NCBI GenBank assembly: GCA_030147525.1
Contig: JASBVF010000034.1
Location: forward strand, 1 to 64,000
Length of the DNA stretch: 64,000 bases
Reading direction: 5' to 3'
Origin: Bacteroidota bacterium
GTDB lineage: Bacteria; Bacteroidota; Bacteroidia; Chitinophagales; Saprospiraceae
Part shown: piece after piece, positions 36,570 through 45,768 of the stretch
Position numbering within the stretch: position 1 is the first letter of the stretch
Layout: the number at the start of each line of letters is the position of its first letter
Notes under the pieces: generated by a model
Told to the model about the DNA's origin: nothing
The model's input: only the letters and a program-made list of their open reading frames with translations
Database searches by the model: none
Program-made: the position numbers and the translations under genes

Positions 36570-37149
36570 AATTCGTCACATTCGCTTTTTCTGCTCCGAG
36601 GGAGTTCTTGCGGAGCAGGGCTTCCTGTAATTTTAATCTGGCTTTGACTAAGTTAGAGCGGGATGTGCTCTCGGTAATCTTCAGTAAGTCCGCAATCTCT
36701 TTGTGGGAATATCCCTCAACTATGTACAAATTAAATACCGCTCTGTAAGCGGGTGATAATTCCTGAATTACTTGCAGGATTTCTTTTTCAGTGATCTGAC
36801 TCAGCGCATCAGCGTCAGTAGTGCTCAGGTCGTAGGCTGTTTCGATGTCCTCTGTCCGGCGGCGCACCATCTTTCGGTAGTAGTCGATGGCCGTGTTCAC
36901 CATAATCCGACGAATCCAGGAGTTAAGCGATGTCCCTGGTTCGTAGCGGTGCAGGTTTTTAAATACTTTGATGAAACCCTCATGGAGGATATCCAAAGCT
37001 TCGTCCTGGCTGCCGGCGTACCGAAGGCATACCCCCATCATTTTAGGGTAATGCTCTTCGTAGAGTACCTTCTGCGCCCAGCGTTCCTTTCGGATGCAAG
37101 CAGTGATGAGGTCTTCTTCTTTGTAATCTAAGGATAATGCGATGTCCAT
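36559..37149 (-). CDS. ECF (sigma-70 family) RNA polymerase sigma factor
   Basis: A 196-residue sigma factor with regions 2 and 4. Region 2 is seen in LYEEHYPKMMGVCLRYAGS...DILHEGFIKVFKN, region 4 in LSPAYRAVFNLYIVEGYSHKEIADLL. It has no extra C-terminal domain. It is translationally coupled by an 11-base overlap to the membrane protein at 34920-36569, suggesting a sigma/anti-sigma pair responding to an envelope signal. The ATG at 37149 is preferred to the GTG at 37194. An inverted GC-rich repeat (37182-37194 with 37220-37230) lies upstream. Confidence 0.93.
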   Translation of the reverse strand: MDIALSLDYKEEDLITACIRKERWAQKVLYEEHYPKMMGVCLRYAGSQDEALDILHEGFIKVFKNLHRYEPGTSLNSWIRRIMVNTAIDYYRKMVRRRTEDIETAYDLSTTDADALSQITEKEILQVIQELSPAYRAVFNLYIVEGYSHKEIADLLKITESTSRSNLVKARLKLQEALLRKNSLGAEKANVTNYER

Positions 37150-37538
37150 GCAGTTGCTGATTCTTGTGGTTTGAGTAAAACCGTCGCCCCGCACTGTTTG
37201 TAGTTTACTTAAAGAGAACGTGGGGCGGCGGGCATCTGCTGCTAAAAAGCAAGGGGAAGGTAAAGAGAATTTTTTGGTGACAGGGAATGAGGGTGGTCAT
37301 AAAATTGACAATTTTTGAAAAGAAGGGTTTTTTTTGATGAAATTTTGACACCAATCCGTCCGGTCGTTGAGCAGCAAGTGAAGGAATTTGAACAGAAGTT
37401 CAGTACTAAATTGCGGCAAAAACAAAAAAAACTCCCGTGTTGCGACCCGTCCGGGTACTTAGAACAACACGAGAGTTTTCATGAATTTTATGGCATTCAG
37501 GTCAAAAGTCCTTTGTCCGGAAGGGCTAGACAAACGAA
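37150..37538. other. Intergenic region upstream of the sigma gene
   Basis: 389 bases with no gene. Two elements are seen: a GC-rich inverted repeat (37182-37230) in the sigma leader, and the isocitrate dehydrogenase terminator (37422-37479). The rest is unassigned. Confidence 0.5.
37422..37479 (-). terminator. Terminator of isocitrate dehydrogenase
   Basis: Left arm 37428-37442 (AAAACTCCCGTGTTG) pairs with 37465-37479 with one mismatch. Inside is an extra GACCCG/CGGGT-like pairing. On the minus strand it is followed by TTTTTTTTGTTTTT. Confidence 0.82.
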
Positions 37539-38972
37539 TTACTGTCCCTGCCCGAGCGAATATCCTTTGACTCCGTCGAACTCGTACAGGTTCTCCGTTT
37601 TAATGACGTCAATCTTTTCTTCCAAAGCCTGAGTCATAATTTTGAGAATGCTGTTTTTTTCAGCCGGAGCGCCATTGCTGACTTCGAAGCGGCACCTCCA
37701 GTGATCGGTGCAAAAGGTCTCCTCGAAACCATCGGGCCATACTTTTACGCCCCGGTTTGTAATCATGGTCAGGCGGATATCGTTGTTCAATTTTTCCAGT
37801 TGTTCGGCGAGTTTGTTCGCTTCGCCACCCTTCCAGTCAACGAAGATATCCACTCCTTTCAGGACTTTGGTAGAGGCGTGTTTCCGCTGGTACTTCGGTA
37901 TATTTAATTGAACTCCCTTCTCGTATTCGGTCGCTTTGAATACCTCAGGCTTTTTTCCAAGCCGGTTGATCACTGCATCGGCGAATTCTTGTGTCCCTAC
38001 CAACTGCTTGCTCACACCTTCCTTGAAAATATCTGCCGTGTGAATGCCTTCTTCGATGGTACACAGCCAGGCGTTTTTAATACGCTCAGCCACATCCTGC
38101 TGCCCGATGTGGTTCAGCATAAGGATAGCGCCTTTCAGAAGGCCTGTCGGGTTAGCTATATTTTTTCCGGCGATGTCAGGGGCAGAGCCGTGAATGGCCT
38201 CAAACATGGCGCATTGGTCGCCAATGTTGGCGGAGCCGGCCAAGCCAACCGAGCCGGATATCTGGGCAGCAATGTCGGAAACGACGTCACCGTATAAATT
38301 TGGAGTGACGATCACTTCGAAAATTTCAGGCGTATCAGCAAGTCTTGCAGCTGCGATATCAATGATCCAGCTATCGGCTTTGATGTCCGGGTATTCGGCG
38401 GCGATTTCTTTGAAAACTTTGTGAAACAGTCCGTCCGTGTGTTTCATGATGTTGTCTTTTACAAAACAGCTCACTTTTTTGCGCTTGTAAAGCCGGGCAT
38501 ATTCGAAGGCGTAGCGGATAATTTTTTCGCAGCCTGGTCTCGAAATCAGCTTCAGACACTGCACCACCTCGTCCGTTTGCTGGTGCTCGATGCCGGCGTA
38601 AAGGTCTTCCTCATTTTCCCTGATGATGACCACATCCATGTTCGGGTGCTTTGTGGCAATGAAGGGGTGGAAACTCTTGCAGGGGCGAATGTTGGCATAC
38701 AAACCCAGTGCCTTACGCATGGTCACGTTCAGGCTTTTGTAGCCGCCTCCCTGCGGGGTGGTGATAGGGCTTTTTAAGAAAACCTTGTTCTTGCGGATAC
38801 TGTCCCAGGCCTCCTTGCCGATACCGCTTGTGTTACCGGACAAATAAACTTTCTCACCTATTTCAATGGTCTCAAATTTCACCCGTGCCTCGGCAGCGGT
38901 CATGATTTTGAGCGTGGCATCCATGATTTCAGGACCGATGCCGTCGCCCTTTGCTATGGTTATTGTCTGCAT
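37539..38972 (-). CDS. icd: NADP-dependent isocitrate dehydrogenase
   Basis: A 477-residue TCA-cycle enzyme that oxidises isocitrate to 2-oxoglutarate. It has TIAKGDGIGPEI at the start, the IRENEEDLYAGIEH substrate segment, the metal-site NLYGDVVSDIAA and the nucleotide-site AIHGSAPDIAGKNIANPTGL. It is longer than the E. coli enzyme by a C-terminal domain (from about residue 345 on), as in Thermus-type enzymes. The ATG at 38972 starts the MQTITIAKGDG core. A 115-residue gene lies 62 bases upstream and could be co-transcribed. Confidence 0.93.
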   Translation of the reverse strand: MQTITIAKGDGIGPEIMDATLKIMTAAEARVKFETIEIGEKVYLSGNTSGIGKEAWDSIRKNKVFLKSPITTPQGGGYKSLNVTMRKALGLYANIRPCKSFHPFIATKHPNMDVVIIRENEEDLYAGIEHQQTDEVVQCLKLISRPGCEKIIRYAFEYARLYKRKKVSCFVKDNIMKHTDGLFHKVFKEIAAEYPDIKADSWIIDIAAARLADTPEIFEVIVTPNLYGDVVSDIAAQISGSVGLAGSANIGDQCAMFEAIHGSAPDIAGKNIANPTGLLKGAILMLNHIGQQDVAERIKNAWLCTIEEGIHTADIFKEGVSKQLVGTQEFADAVINRLGKKPEVFKATEYEKGVQLNIPKYQRKHASTKVLKGVDIFVDWKGGEANKLAEQLEKLNNDIRLTMITNRGVKVWPDGFEETFCTDHWRCRFEVSNGAPAEKNSILKIMTQALEEKIDVIKTENLYEFDGVKGYSLGQGQ

Positions 38973-39034
38973 ATTCTTGAATTTTTTACGAAATGTGTCA
39001 GATGGTTCAAAATCAGCGACTGAGCCGCACATTT

Positions 39035-39382
39035 TTAGTTGTTTGAAATCTCCATGTTGTTAGTCACCTCCATTTTCAGTTGTCTGGAAACAGGCTTGGA
39101 AATTCTGACTTCAATCGTACCGGTAACTTCAATGTGATAACCTTCCTTTTTGGCTTCGTTAATCAGTTCTCTGGTCATATTTTTCTCCGTCTTTATTTCT
39201 TTAATTTTCTTGTCCCAGTAGGCGGAATTAAAATTATGATTGCCTTCCCACATCCTCAGCATCTGAATATTGTGGAACCGGACTCGCTCGTCCACCAGTG
39301 CTTCAATGATTTCGGCAGCTTCGTCCGGGGTGAATTTTCCCTCGATTAATGGAATTAAGGATTCAATTTTTTTGGTTAGCAT
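39035..39382 (-). CDS. Small conserved-looking protein of unknown function
   Basis: A 115-residue soluble protein with a helical N-terminal half (FTPDEAAEIIEALVDERVRFH) and a strand-rich tail. There is no signal peptide and no recognised motif. It lies between the 39486 membrane protein and icd in the same direction. It may belong to a small operon divergent from the LysR regulator; a link to icd is only positional. Confidence 0.6.
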   Translation of the reverse strand: MLTKKIESLIPLIEGKFTPDEAAEIIEALVDERVRFHNIQMLRMWEGNHNFNSAYWDKKIKEIKTEKNMTRELINEAKKEGYHIEVTGTIEVRISKPVSRQLKMEVTNNMEISNN

Positions 39383-39485
39383 CTTAAAAGTTTTAGAAGT
39401 TTAGGCCGTTTTCCTTTCCGTCGGTTCAGAAACCGGCACAATGTGTTTTGAAGTAAGCATCCAGGCTGGCGATTATGACAGTCTG

Positions 39486-39788
39486 TCAGTTAAGGTTGTT
39501 TTGGTGATATCTGGAGTTAATTTCCCGGTGAGGTTGGTCGAACGCTCTGATCGCAATAACCATCAGAATGATCGCCCCTGAAACGACCAGCTCTTTCAGA
39601 AAGAGTCCGTTTGACATCCAGGAAAGTGAAATTGAAACGGATAGAAGAACAGCAGCAACGGCCAACATTTTTACAGGCCTGACGCTCTCCTTTCTGCTTT
39701 TCGTTTTGATAAAAGATACTTTTGGGTATCTCTTTTTGTCGTGTAGAACACTGGGTGTTTCTACTGTTTCTTGAAATGTGTTTTGCAT
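39486..39788 (-). CDS. Small membrane protein of unknown function
   Basis: A 100-residue protein with a basic N-terminal half and two hydrophobic segments (about 42-58 and 65-80) and a basic tail, likely an inner-membrane hairpin. No family was recognised. The ATG at 39788 is chosen since it lies past a CAATTTTG -7-like box (minus strand, 39811-39818). It is divergent from the LysR gene 87 bases away, so it is a candidate target of that regulator. Confidence 0.6.
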   Translation of the reverse strand: MQNTFQETVETPSVLHDKKRYPKVSFIKTKSRKESVRPVKMLAVAAVLLSVSISLSWMSNGLFLKELVVSGAIILMVIAIRAFDQPHREINSRYHQNNLN

Positions 39789-39830
39789 AAAGATTTTTTT
39801 TTTGACGGGGCAAAATTGAGGGGCATTTTT

Positions 39831-39846
39831 ATAAATCAAAATTTAT
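39831..39846. promoter_or_regulatory. Palindrome, likely LysR operator
   Basis: ATAAAT-CAAA-ATTTAT is a perfect inverted repeat in the region between divergent genes. Its right arm overlaps the TATCTTTG -7 box of the LysR gene (39844-39851). The form and place fit an autoregulatory LysR-type binding site. Confidence 0.5.
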
Positions 39847-39851
39847 CTTTG
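39844..39851 (+). promoter_or_regulatory. -7 box TATCTTTG of the LysR gene
   Basis: It matches TAnnTTTG, 24 bases before the LysR start codon, and overlaps the palindrome. Confidence 0.55.
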
Positions 39852-39875
39852 TAATGAAATGCATAAACGAATGTT

Positions 39876-40799
39876 ATGAATTACACACTCCATCAGCTCA
39901 AAATTTTTCTAAAAGTTGCTGAGCATCAGAGTATTACGAAAGCATCGGAAGAGCTATACCTGACGCAGCCGGCCGTATCTATTCAATTGAAAAAATTTCA
40001 GGACCAATTCGATATTCCATTAACGGAGGTCGTAGGAAGGAAGCTCTACATCTCGGATTTCGGCAGAGAAATCATGGAATCGGCTAACAAAATCCTCCAC
40101 GAAATAGAGGCGATTGACTACAAAACCAAGTCTTTTAAAGGACACATGGCAGGTAAAATTAAAATAGCCAGCGCCTCGACAGGGAAATATGTGATGCCCT
40201 ATTTTTTATCGGGCTTTTTAAGAATTCACAGCGGCATTGACCTCGTCATGGATGTGACAAATAAGACACAGGTTGTCAATAGCTTAGAGCAAAATGACGT
40301 CGATTTTGCACTGGTTTCTGCTATGCCGGAACATTTGAGCCTCAATGAGGTACAACTTGTGAAAAACAAACTTTATCTGATTGGTGGGACTTCCATTAAG
40401 CGGAACCCGAAAACGCCCATCCGGAAGTTGTTTGAAAGACATCCGCTGCTGTTCCGGGAATATGGATCAGCCACCCGTGCTGCAATGGAGCAATTCATTT
40501 CAAAGGAAAAACTTCCCGTTTTCAAAAAAATCGAACTGACATCTAATGAAGCGGTAAAACAGGCGTTGATTGCAGGGCTTGGGTATTCTGTCATGCCAAT
40601 TATTGGTCTGAAAAATGAATTGAAAAGCGGCGACCTGGAGATAATTCCTTACAAAGGCCTGCCTATCGTCAGCCATTGGAACCTGGTGTGGCTTTCTTCG
40701 AAGAAACTATCGCCTGCGGCAGAGGCCTACCTTGAATATGTGGCAACGGAAAAGGAAAAAATTATCAGGGAGATGTTCGAGTGGTATGAAAAATACTAA
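39876..40799 (+). CDS. LysR-family transcriptional regulator
   Basis: A 307-residue LysR-type regulator. The winged-helix DNA-binding part is at residues 1-60 (HQLKIFLKVAEHQSITKASEELYLTQPAVS as overlapping motifs), and the effector-binding domain follows (residues 90-290). It sits divergent to the small membrane protein at 39486 with an overlapping palindrome, the standard arrangement of a LysR regulator and its target. The effector is unknown; the nearby icd makes a central-metabolism ligand possible but not shown. Confidence 0.92.
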   Translation: MNYTLHQLKIFLKVAEHQSITKASEELYLTQPAVSIQLKKFQDQFDIPLTEVVGRKLYISDFGREIMESANKILHEIEAIDYKTKSFKGHMAGKIKIASASTGKYVMPYFLSGFLRIHSGIDLVMDVTNKTQVVNSLEQNDVDFALVSAMPEHLSLNEVQLVKNKLYLIGGTSIKRNPKTPIRKLFERHPLLFREYGSATRAAMEQFISKEKLPVFKKIELTSNEAVKQALIAGLGYSVMPIIGLKNELKSGDLEIIPYKGLPIVSHWNLVWLSSKKLSPAAEAYLEYVATEKEKIIREMFEWYEKY

Positions 40800-40871
40800 T
40801 TTTTAAAACAAAAAAGATTTTATTATTTGTTTTTGTAAAACAATTTGTTAAAAAATATCTTCGCCTTTTTG

Positions 40872-40879
40872 TATTTTTG
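40872..40879 (+). promoter_or_regulatory. -7 box TATTTTTG upstream of parC
   Basis: It lies 17 bases before the parC start codon. A TTTG at 40844-40847 lies 24 bases upstream, further than the consensus spacing. Confidence 0.45.
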
Positions 40880-40896
40880 CACGGAAATTTTGAAAC

Positions 40897-43611
40897 ATGG
40901 CAAAATCACAAGATACGTCTCCTGATAATCTCGGAATTCCTCCAGTCGAGCCTAACGGTAATGGTCACTCCCATGCTGAAGGGCACATCATCACTATCTC
41001 TGGTATGTACGAGAATTATTTTCTCGACTATGCCAGCTATGTCATCCTCGAACGGGCTGTGCCAGCCATTGAAGATGGGCTGAAACCCGTACAGCGGCGC
41101 ATCCTCCATGCCATGTTCGAAAAGGAGGATGGCCGATACAATAAGGTCGCCAACATCATCGGGAACACCATGCAGTACCACCCGCACGGTGACGCAGCTA
41201 TTGGCGATGCGCTTGTAAATCTGGGACAAAAAGAACTGATGATCGATACGCAGGGAAACTGGGGTGACTATCGCACCGGTGACTCTGCTGCGGCTCCCCG
41301 TTACATTGAGGCGAGATTATCGAAGTTTGCGTTGGAGGTGGCTTTCAACCCCCAAACCACAGAGTGGCAGCTGAGCTACGACGGCCGCAAGCGGGAGCCC
41401 ATCTCCCTGCCGATGAAATTCCCGATGATTCTTGCGCAGGGTACTGATGGTATTGCCGTGGGACTTTCCACCAAAATTTTACCGCATAATTTCATTGAAC
41501 TCTGCAAGGCATCGATGGATATTTTGAAGGGTAAGCGGGTGAAAATTTACCCTGACTTTCAGACCGGTGGCATGATAGATGTGACGGACTACAACGGCGG
41601 AGAACGGGGCGGCAAGATCAAATGTCGGGCGAAAATTGAAAAAGCAGATAAAAACGTATTGTTAGTCAAGGAGTTACCGTATGGCGTAACAGTATCCTCC
41701 CTCATCGACAGCATCACGAAAGCGGCCGAGAAAGGCAAGATCAAAATCAAAAAAATCGATGACAATACCGCCGCTGAGGTCGAGATCTCCATCGAACTCG
41801 CTCCCGGCGTGTCGCCCGACGTGGCAGTAGATGCGCTCTACGCTTTCACCGATTGCGAGTCCTCCATTTCACCCAACGCCTGCATCATCGTAGACAACAA
41901 GCCTATTTTTACGACGGTGGAGGAAATCCTGCGCATTTCAACCGAGAACACAAAGGATCTGCTGCGCCAGGAACTGGAGATCAAAAAACATGAGCTGGAG
42001 GAAAAATGGCTTTTCTCCAGCCTGGAGAAAATTTTTATTGAAAACCGGATTTACCACCAGATCGAAGAGTGCGAAAGCTGGGAAGCGGTAATCGAAGTGA
42101 TTTACCGGGAAATGCGAAAGTATGTCGCCACCCCTTCCGACCATGCCGGAGCTTCTGACAAACGCCTCAAACTTTTCCGGGAACTGACCGATGACGATAT
42201 CACCCGTTTGACTGAAATCAGGATCAAGCGTATTTCAAAATACAATTCCTTCAAGGCCGATGAACTCATCGAAAAAATCATCGAAGAACTGGAGGAAACG
42301 CAACACCATCTCGACAATCTCACCGATTATGCCATCGCCTGGTTCCAGAACCTGCTCGACAAATACGGCAAGGGCCGGGAGCGGCGCACCATCATTTCCG
42401 GTGGTTTCGAAAGTATTGAAATCGCCCAGGTGGCGGCCAACAATGCCAAACTTTACGTAGATCGTAAGGAGGGCTTCATCGGTATGGGTCTGAAAAAAGA
42501 AGGGGAGTTTGTTTGTGATTGTTCCGACATAGACGACATCATCGTGTTCCGGAAGGATGGCAAGTTCCTCGTCTCCCGTATCTCCGATAAAACTTTCGTG
42601 GGCAAGGATATCATCCATGTGGACGTCTGGAAAAAAGGCGACGAACGCACCACTTACAACATGATGTACCTCGACGGAAAAACGGGGATTACCCGTGCCA
42701 AGCGCTTCAACGTGACAGCCATCACCCGTGACAAAGAGTATGACCTGACCACGGGTACACCCAATTCAAAGCTGCTCTATTTCACCGCCAACCCGAATGG
42801 TGAGGCTGAACTTGTGACGATCACGCTAAGCCCAAGCTGCCCCGCAAGGATCAAGATTTTTGATTATGGCTTTGCCGACCTTGACATCAAGGGGCGTGGC
42901 TCGCAGGGCAACATCGTGACGAAATACCCTGTCAAAAAAGTCGTGTTGAAAGAAGCGGGCCAATCCACTATCGGCGCCATCAAAATCTGGATGGACGAGG
43001 TGAGCGGACGCCTGAACAATGATGAGCGGGGCAAGTTTCTCGGGGCTTTCGATACCGGCGACCAGATACTTGCCGTGTACAACGACGGCACTTATGAAAC
43101 TACTGACTTTGAAATGACCCGTCGCTTCGAAGTGAAAGATCTGGCTGCGATCACCAAACTCAAGCCGGATACCGTCATCAGCGCCGTTTATTTCGAAGGT
43201 AACAAGGAATGGACGGTGGTGAAACGTTTCCAGGTCGAGACGAATACAACTGGCCAACGCTTCCAGTTTATTACTGATCACAAAAGCTCAAAACTCTACT
43301 TCGCTTCTACGGAAGAGACGCCGGTCATTAAGTATAGTTATAAGGAAAAAAATCAGAAACACGAGGGCGAAGTCAACCTCGCTGAATTCATCGATGTGAA
43401 AGGCTGGAAGGCCACGGGCAATAAGCTTATTGATTATAAAATTTTGAGCGTCAAGGAGTTGGAGGTAAAAAAGCCGGCATCGGAAGAGGCGGAAAGTTTA
43501 ACGGCCGAAGAAGAACAGAAAACGGACAAAACAGCTCCTCAGCAAAAGCTTCATGCCGGAGACTCAATTGATCTTGATGTGGACACCAAGGGGCAGGGGA
43601 AGCTGTTTTAA
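40897..43611 (+). CDS. parC: DNA topoisomerase IV subunit A
   Basis: A 904-residue type IIA topoisomerase A subunit that cuts and passes DNA in chromosome decatenation. It has GLKPVQRRILHAM, the active-site tyrosine Tyr136 in AAPRYIEARL, and C-terminal blades. The gyrase-specific GyrA box (QRRGGKG) is absent, favouring ParC over GyrA. An acidic C-terminal tail follows. It is on the same strand as, but 12 kb away from, gyrB; parE is not in the window. Confidence 0.9.
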   Translation: MAKSQDTSPDNLGIPPVEPNGNGHSHAEGHIITISGMYENYFLDYASYVILERAVPAIEDGLKPVQRRILHAMFEKEDGRYNKVANIIGNTMQYHPHGDAAIGDALVNLGQKELMIDTQGNWGDYRTGDSAAAPRYIEARLSKFALEVAFNPQTTEWQLSYDGRKREPISLPMKFPMILAQGTDGIAVGLSTKILPHNFIELCKASMDILKGKRVKIYPDFQTGGMIDVTDYNGGERGGKIKCRAKIEKADKNVLLVKELPYGVTVSSLIDSITKAAEKGKIKIKKIDDNTAAEVEISIELAPGVSPDVAVDALYAFTDCESSISPNACIIVDNKPIFTTVEEILRISTENTKDLLRQELEIKKHELEEKWLFSSLEKIFIENRIYHQIEECESWEAVIEVIYREMRKYVATPSDHAGASDKRLKLFRELTDDDITRLTEIRIKRISKYNSFKADELIEKIIEELEETQHHLDNLTDYAIAWFQNLLDKYGKGRERRTIISGGFESIEIAQVAANNAKLYVDRKEGFIGMGLKKEGEFVCDCSDIDDIIVFRKDGKFLVSRISDKTFVGKDIIHVDVWKKGDERTTYNMMYLDGKTGITRAKRFNVTAITRDKEYDLTTGTPNSKLLYFTANPNGEAELVTITLSPSCPARIKIFDYGFADLDIKGRGSQGNIVTKYPVKKVVLKEAGQSTIGAIKIWMDEVSGRLNNDERGKFLGAFDTGDQILAVYNDGTYETTDFEMTRRFEVKDLAAITKLKPDTVISAVYFEGNKEWTVVKRFQVETNTTGQRFQFITDHKSSKLYFASTEETPVIKYSYKEKNQKHEGEVNLAEFIDVKGWKATGNKLIDYKILSVKELEVKKPASEEAESLTAEEEQKTDKTAPQQKLHAGDSIDLDVDTKGQGKLF

Positions 43612-43797
43612 ACTAGCTGATGATGTGATTGCCGGTTCTGCTTTTGCACGGTCGGGTGTTTATTTGTGCTGATTTGTTTTGAGCTTTCAGTTTTAGTTAA
43701 AACAAATGGTAAGGGTTTACCTGACCCTAAAATACAAGGTTTTTTTTATCGAATAAAAATCAAGTATTTTGAGCTTTCAAATCAAACTAAACGGCAC

Positions 43798-45633
43798 ATG
43801 GAACCAACGAGACTTTTTGATTTTCTCTACTACCAACAGCAAAAATTCCCACAGGAAAAATCTTTCGGCTACCGCCAAAATGGCAACTGGGTCTATTTCA
43901 GTACCGCTGAAATGATCGAAATGGCCAACAAGGTCAGCCTCGGCCTCATCGCCAAACTGGGCGTAGAGCCCGGCGATAAAATTGCACTCGTTTCCACTCA
44001 AAACCGACCGGAGTGGGTGGCGTTGGATATCGGCATTCAGCAGGCGGGAGCCATCAGCGTACCGGTTTATCCGACCATCAGTCAACGGGATTACGAGTAC
44101 ATTTTCAATGAAGCGGAAGTGAAATATTGCTTTTGCGGTGGTGAGGATTTGGTGAAAAAAGTCCGGGACACCCAGCAAAATGTGTCCTCCCTCAAGGAGG
44201 TTTTTTCATTTGATGAAATGCCGGGTACACCCAGTTGGGAAACAATCTGGATGGAAGGCGATTTTTCGCCGGTTGAAAAGATCAAAAATGCCATTCAGCC
44301 CGGCGATCTTGCCACTATCATCTACACGTCCGGCACTACGGGTGAGCCGAAGGGCGTCATGCTTTCCCACAACAATGTCGTCAGTAACATCCTGTCGGTG
44401 GCACCCATGGTGCCGGTAAAGGCGGGCGAACGGGCGCTGAGTTTTCTGCCGCTTTGCCACATCTTCGAGCGTGCTGTGACGTATGCTTACCTTCATCACG
44501 GTGTCAATGTTGTGCAAACCGGAACTGATAATCTTGGAGGCGATGAAGGCGACCTGAAAGCCATCAGGCCGCATTTTTTCACCACCGTGCCACGCCTGCT
44601 GGAAAAGGTGTACGAAAAAATTGTGAACAAAGGCCGTGAACTTTCCGGGCTGAAGCGCAGCCTGTTCTTCTGGGCTATGGACCTCGCCGACGATTTTGAA
44701 TACGATAAAAAATATACCGGCTTGGCTGCGTTGAAACGCAAAATTGCCGACCGTCTCATTTTTTCAAAATGGCGGGAAGCGCTCGGCGGCAACGTCAAGG
44801 GCATTCTTACCGGCTCCTCGGCTTGTCCTGTAAAAATCGCCAGGGTATTTTCGGCGGCTGGTGTCCCGATTAGGGAAGGATACGGGTTGACAGAAACATC
44901 GCCCGCCCTGACCATCACCAGGTTTGAACCCGGCGGTGCGGTGCTTGGAACGGTCGGCCCGGCCATTACGGGGGTTGAAATTAAAATCGATCCCACCGAC
45001 GGAGATTACAAGCCAGGGGAGGGCGAAATTTTAGCCAAAGGCCCGAACGTCATGCTGGGTTACTACAAAAAACCGGAGGCAACTGCGGCCGTCATTAAAG
45101 ATGTGAACGGCGAGCGCTGGTTTCACACCGGCGACATCGGCAAGTTGGTGGACGGCCCCGGCGGCAAAAAATATTTGAAAATCACCGACCGGAAAAAGGA
45201 ATTGCTGAAAACCTCCAACGGCAAATACGTCGCCCCGGCACCCATCGAGAGCAAGTTCAGGGAGGATTTTTTGATCGAACAGATCATGGTAGTGGGCGAG
45301 CAGCAGAAGTTCGTTTCGGCGCTCATTGTGCCTGCTCAGGAGGCGTTGCAGGACTGGTGCACCCACCACGGCGTTGAATTTACCTCGCTCGGTGACGTAA
45401 TTCGCCTTCCAAAAATTCAGGAACTCTACCAGGAATTGATCGAGAAATACAATCCGCTTTTCAGCCACGTCGAGCAGATCAAACAATTCCGCCTGCTCGA
45501 TGCCGTATGGGAACCCGTGAAACCCGACGGCTCGGAAGGGGAACTCACCCCGACGATGAAACTGAAACGCCGGGTCATCCAGGCGAAATATGCCCCGGTG
45601 ATTGAGGAGATTTATGCTGGAAGGAAGGAATAA
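43798..45633 (+). CDS. Long-chain acyl-CoA synthetase
   Basis: A 611-residue adenylate-forming ligase that activates fatty acids to acyl-CoA. It has the AMP motif YTSGTTGEPKGVMLSHNN, GYGLTETSPA, the WFHTGDIGKL segment and DRKKELLKTSNGKYVAP. Length and the extra insert fit the long-chain ACSL/FadD15 type. The ATG at 43798 starts the conserved domain; the longer frame upstream is AT-rich leader. No fatty-acid degradation operon surrounds it. Confidence 0.93.
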   Translation: MEPTRLFDFLYYQQQKFPQEKSFGYRQNGNWVYFSTAEMIEMANKVSLGLIAKLGVEPGDKIALVSTQNRPEWVALDIGIQQAGAISVPVYPTISQRDYEYIFNEAEVKYCFCGGEDLVKKVRDTQQNVSSLKEVFSFDEMPGTPSWETIWMEGDFSPVEKIKNAIQPGDLATIIYTSGTTGEPKGVMLSHNNVVSNILSVAPMVPVKAGERALSFLPLCHIFERAVTYAYLHHGVNVVQTGTDNLGGDEGDLKAIRPHFFTTVPRLLEKVYEKIVNKGRELSGLKRSLFFWAMDLADDFEYDKKYTGLAALKRKIADRLIFSKWREALGGNVKGILTGSSACPVKIARVFSAAGVPIREGYGLTETSPALTITRFEPGGAVLGTVGPAITGVEIKIDPTDGDYKPGEGEILAKGPNVMLGYYKKPEATAAVIKDVNGERWFHTGDIGKLVDGPGGKKYLKITDRKKELLKTSNGKYVAPAPIESKFREDFLIEQIMVVGEQQKFVSALIVPAQEALQDWCTHHGVEFTSLGDVIRLPKIQELYQELIEKYNPLFSHVEQIKQFRLLDAVWEPVKPDGSEGELTPTMKLKRRVIQAKYAPVIEEIYAGRKE

Positions 45634-45768
45634 AAAAAAACTTCGCTCATGTTCTCTTTATGCTGAAATTGTAGAACGAAGGGAAACTACATCTGAAAAT
45701 CAGGTAGATATCAATTTAATAGCTTCCTTCAGCACTAAAGAATATGAGCGGCCTTAACTTATTGCTGG

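Noticed and set aside
40897-43611. GyrA instead of ParC
   Set aside because: The GyrA box is absent and the C-terminal part differs, so ParC is preferred. A tree would decide.
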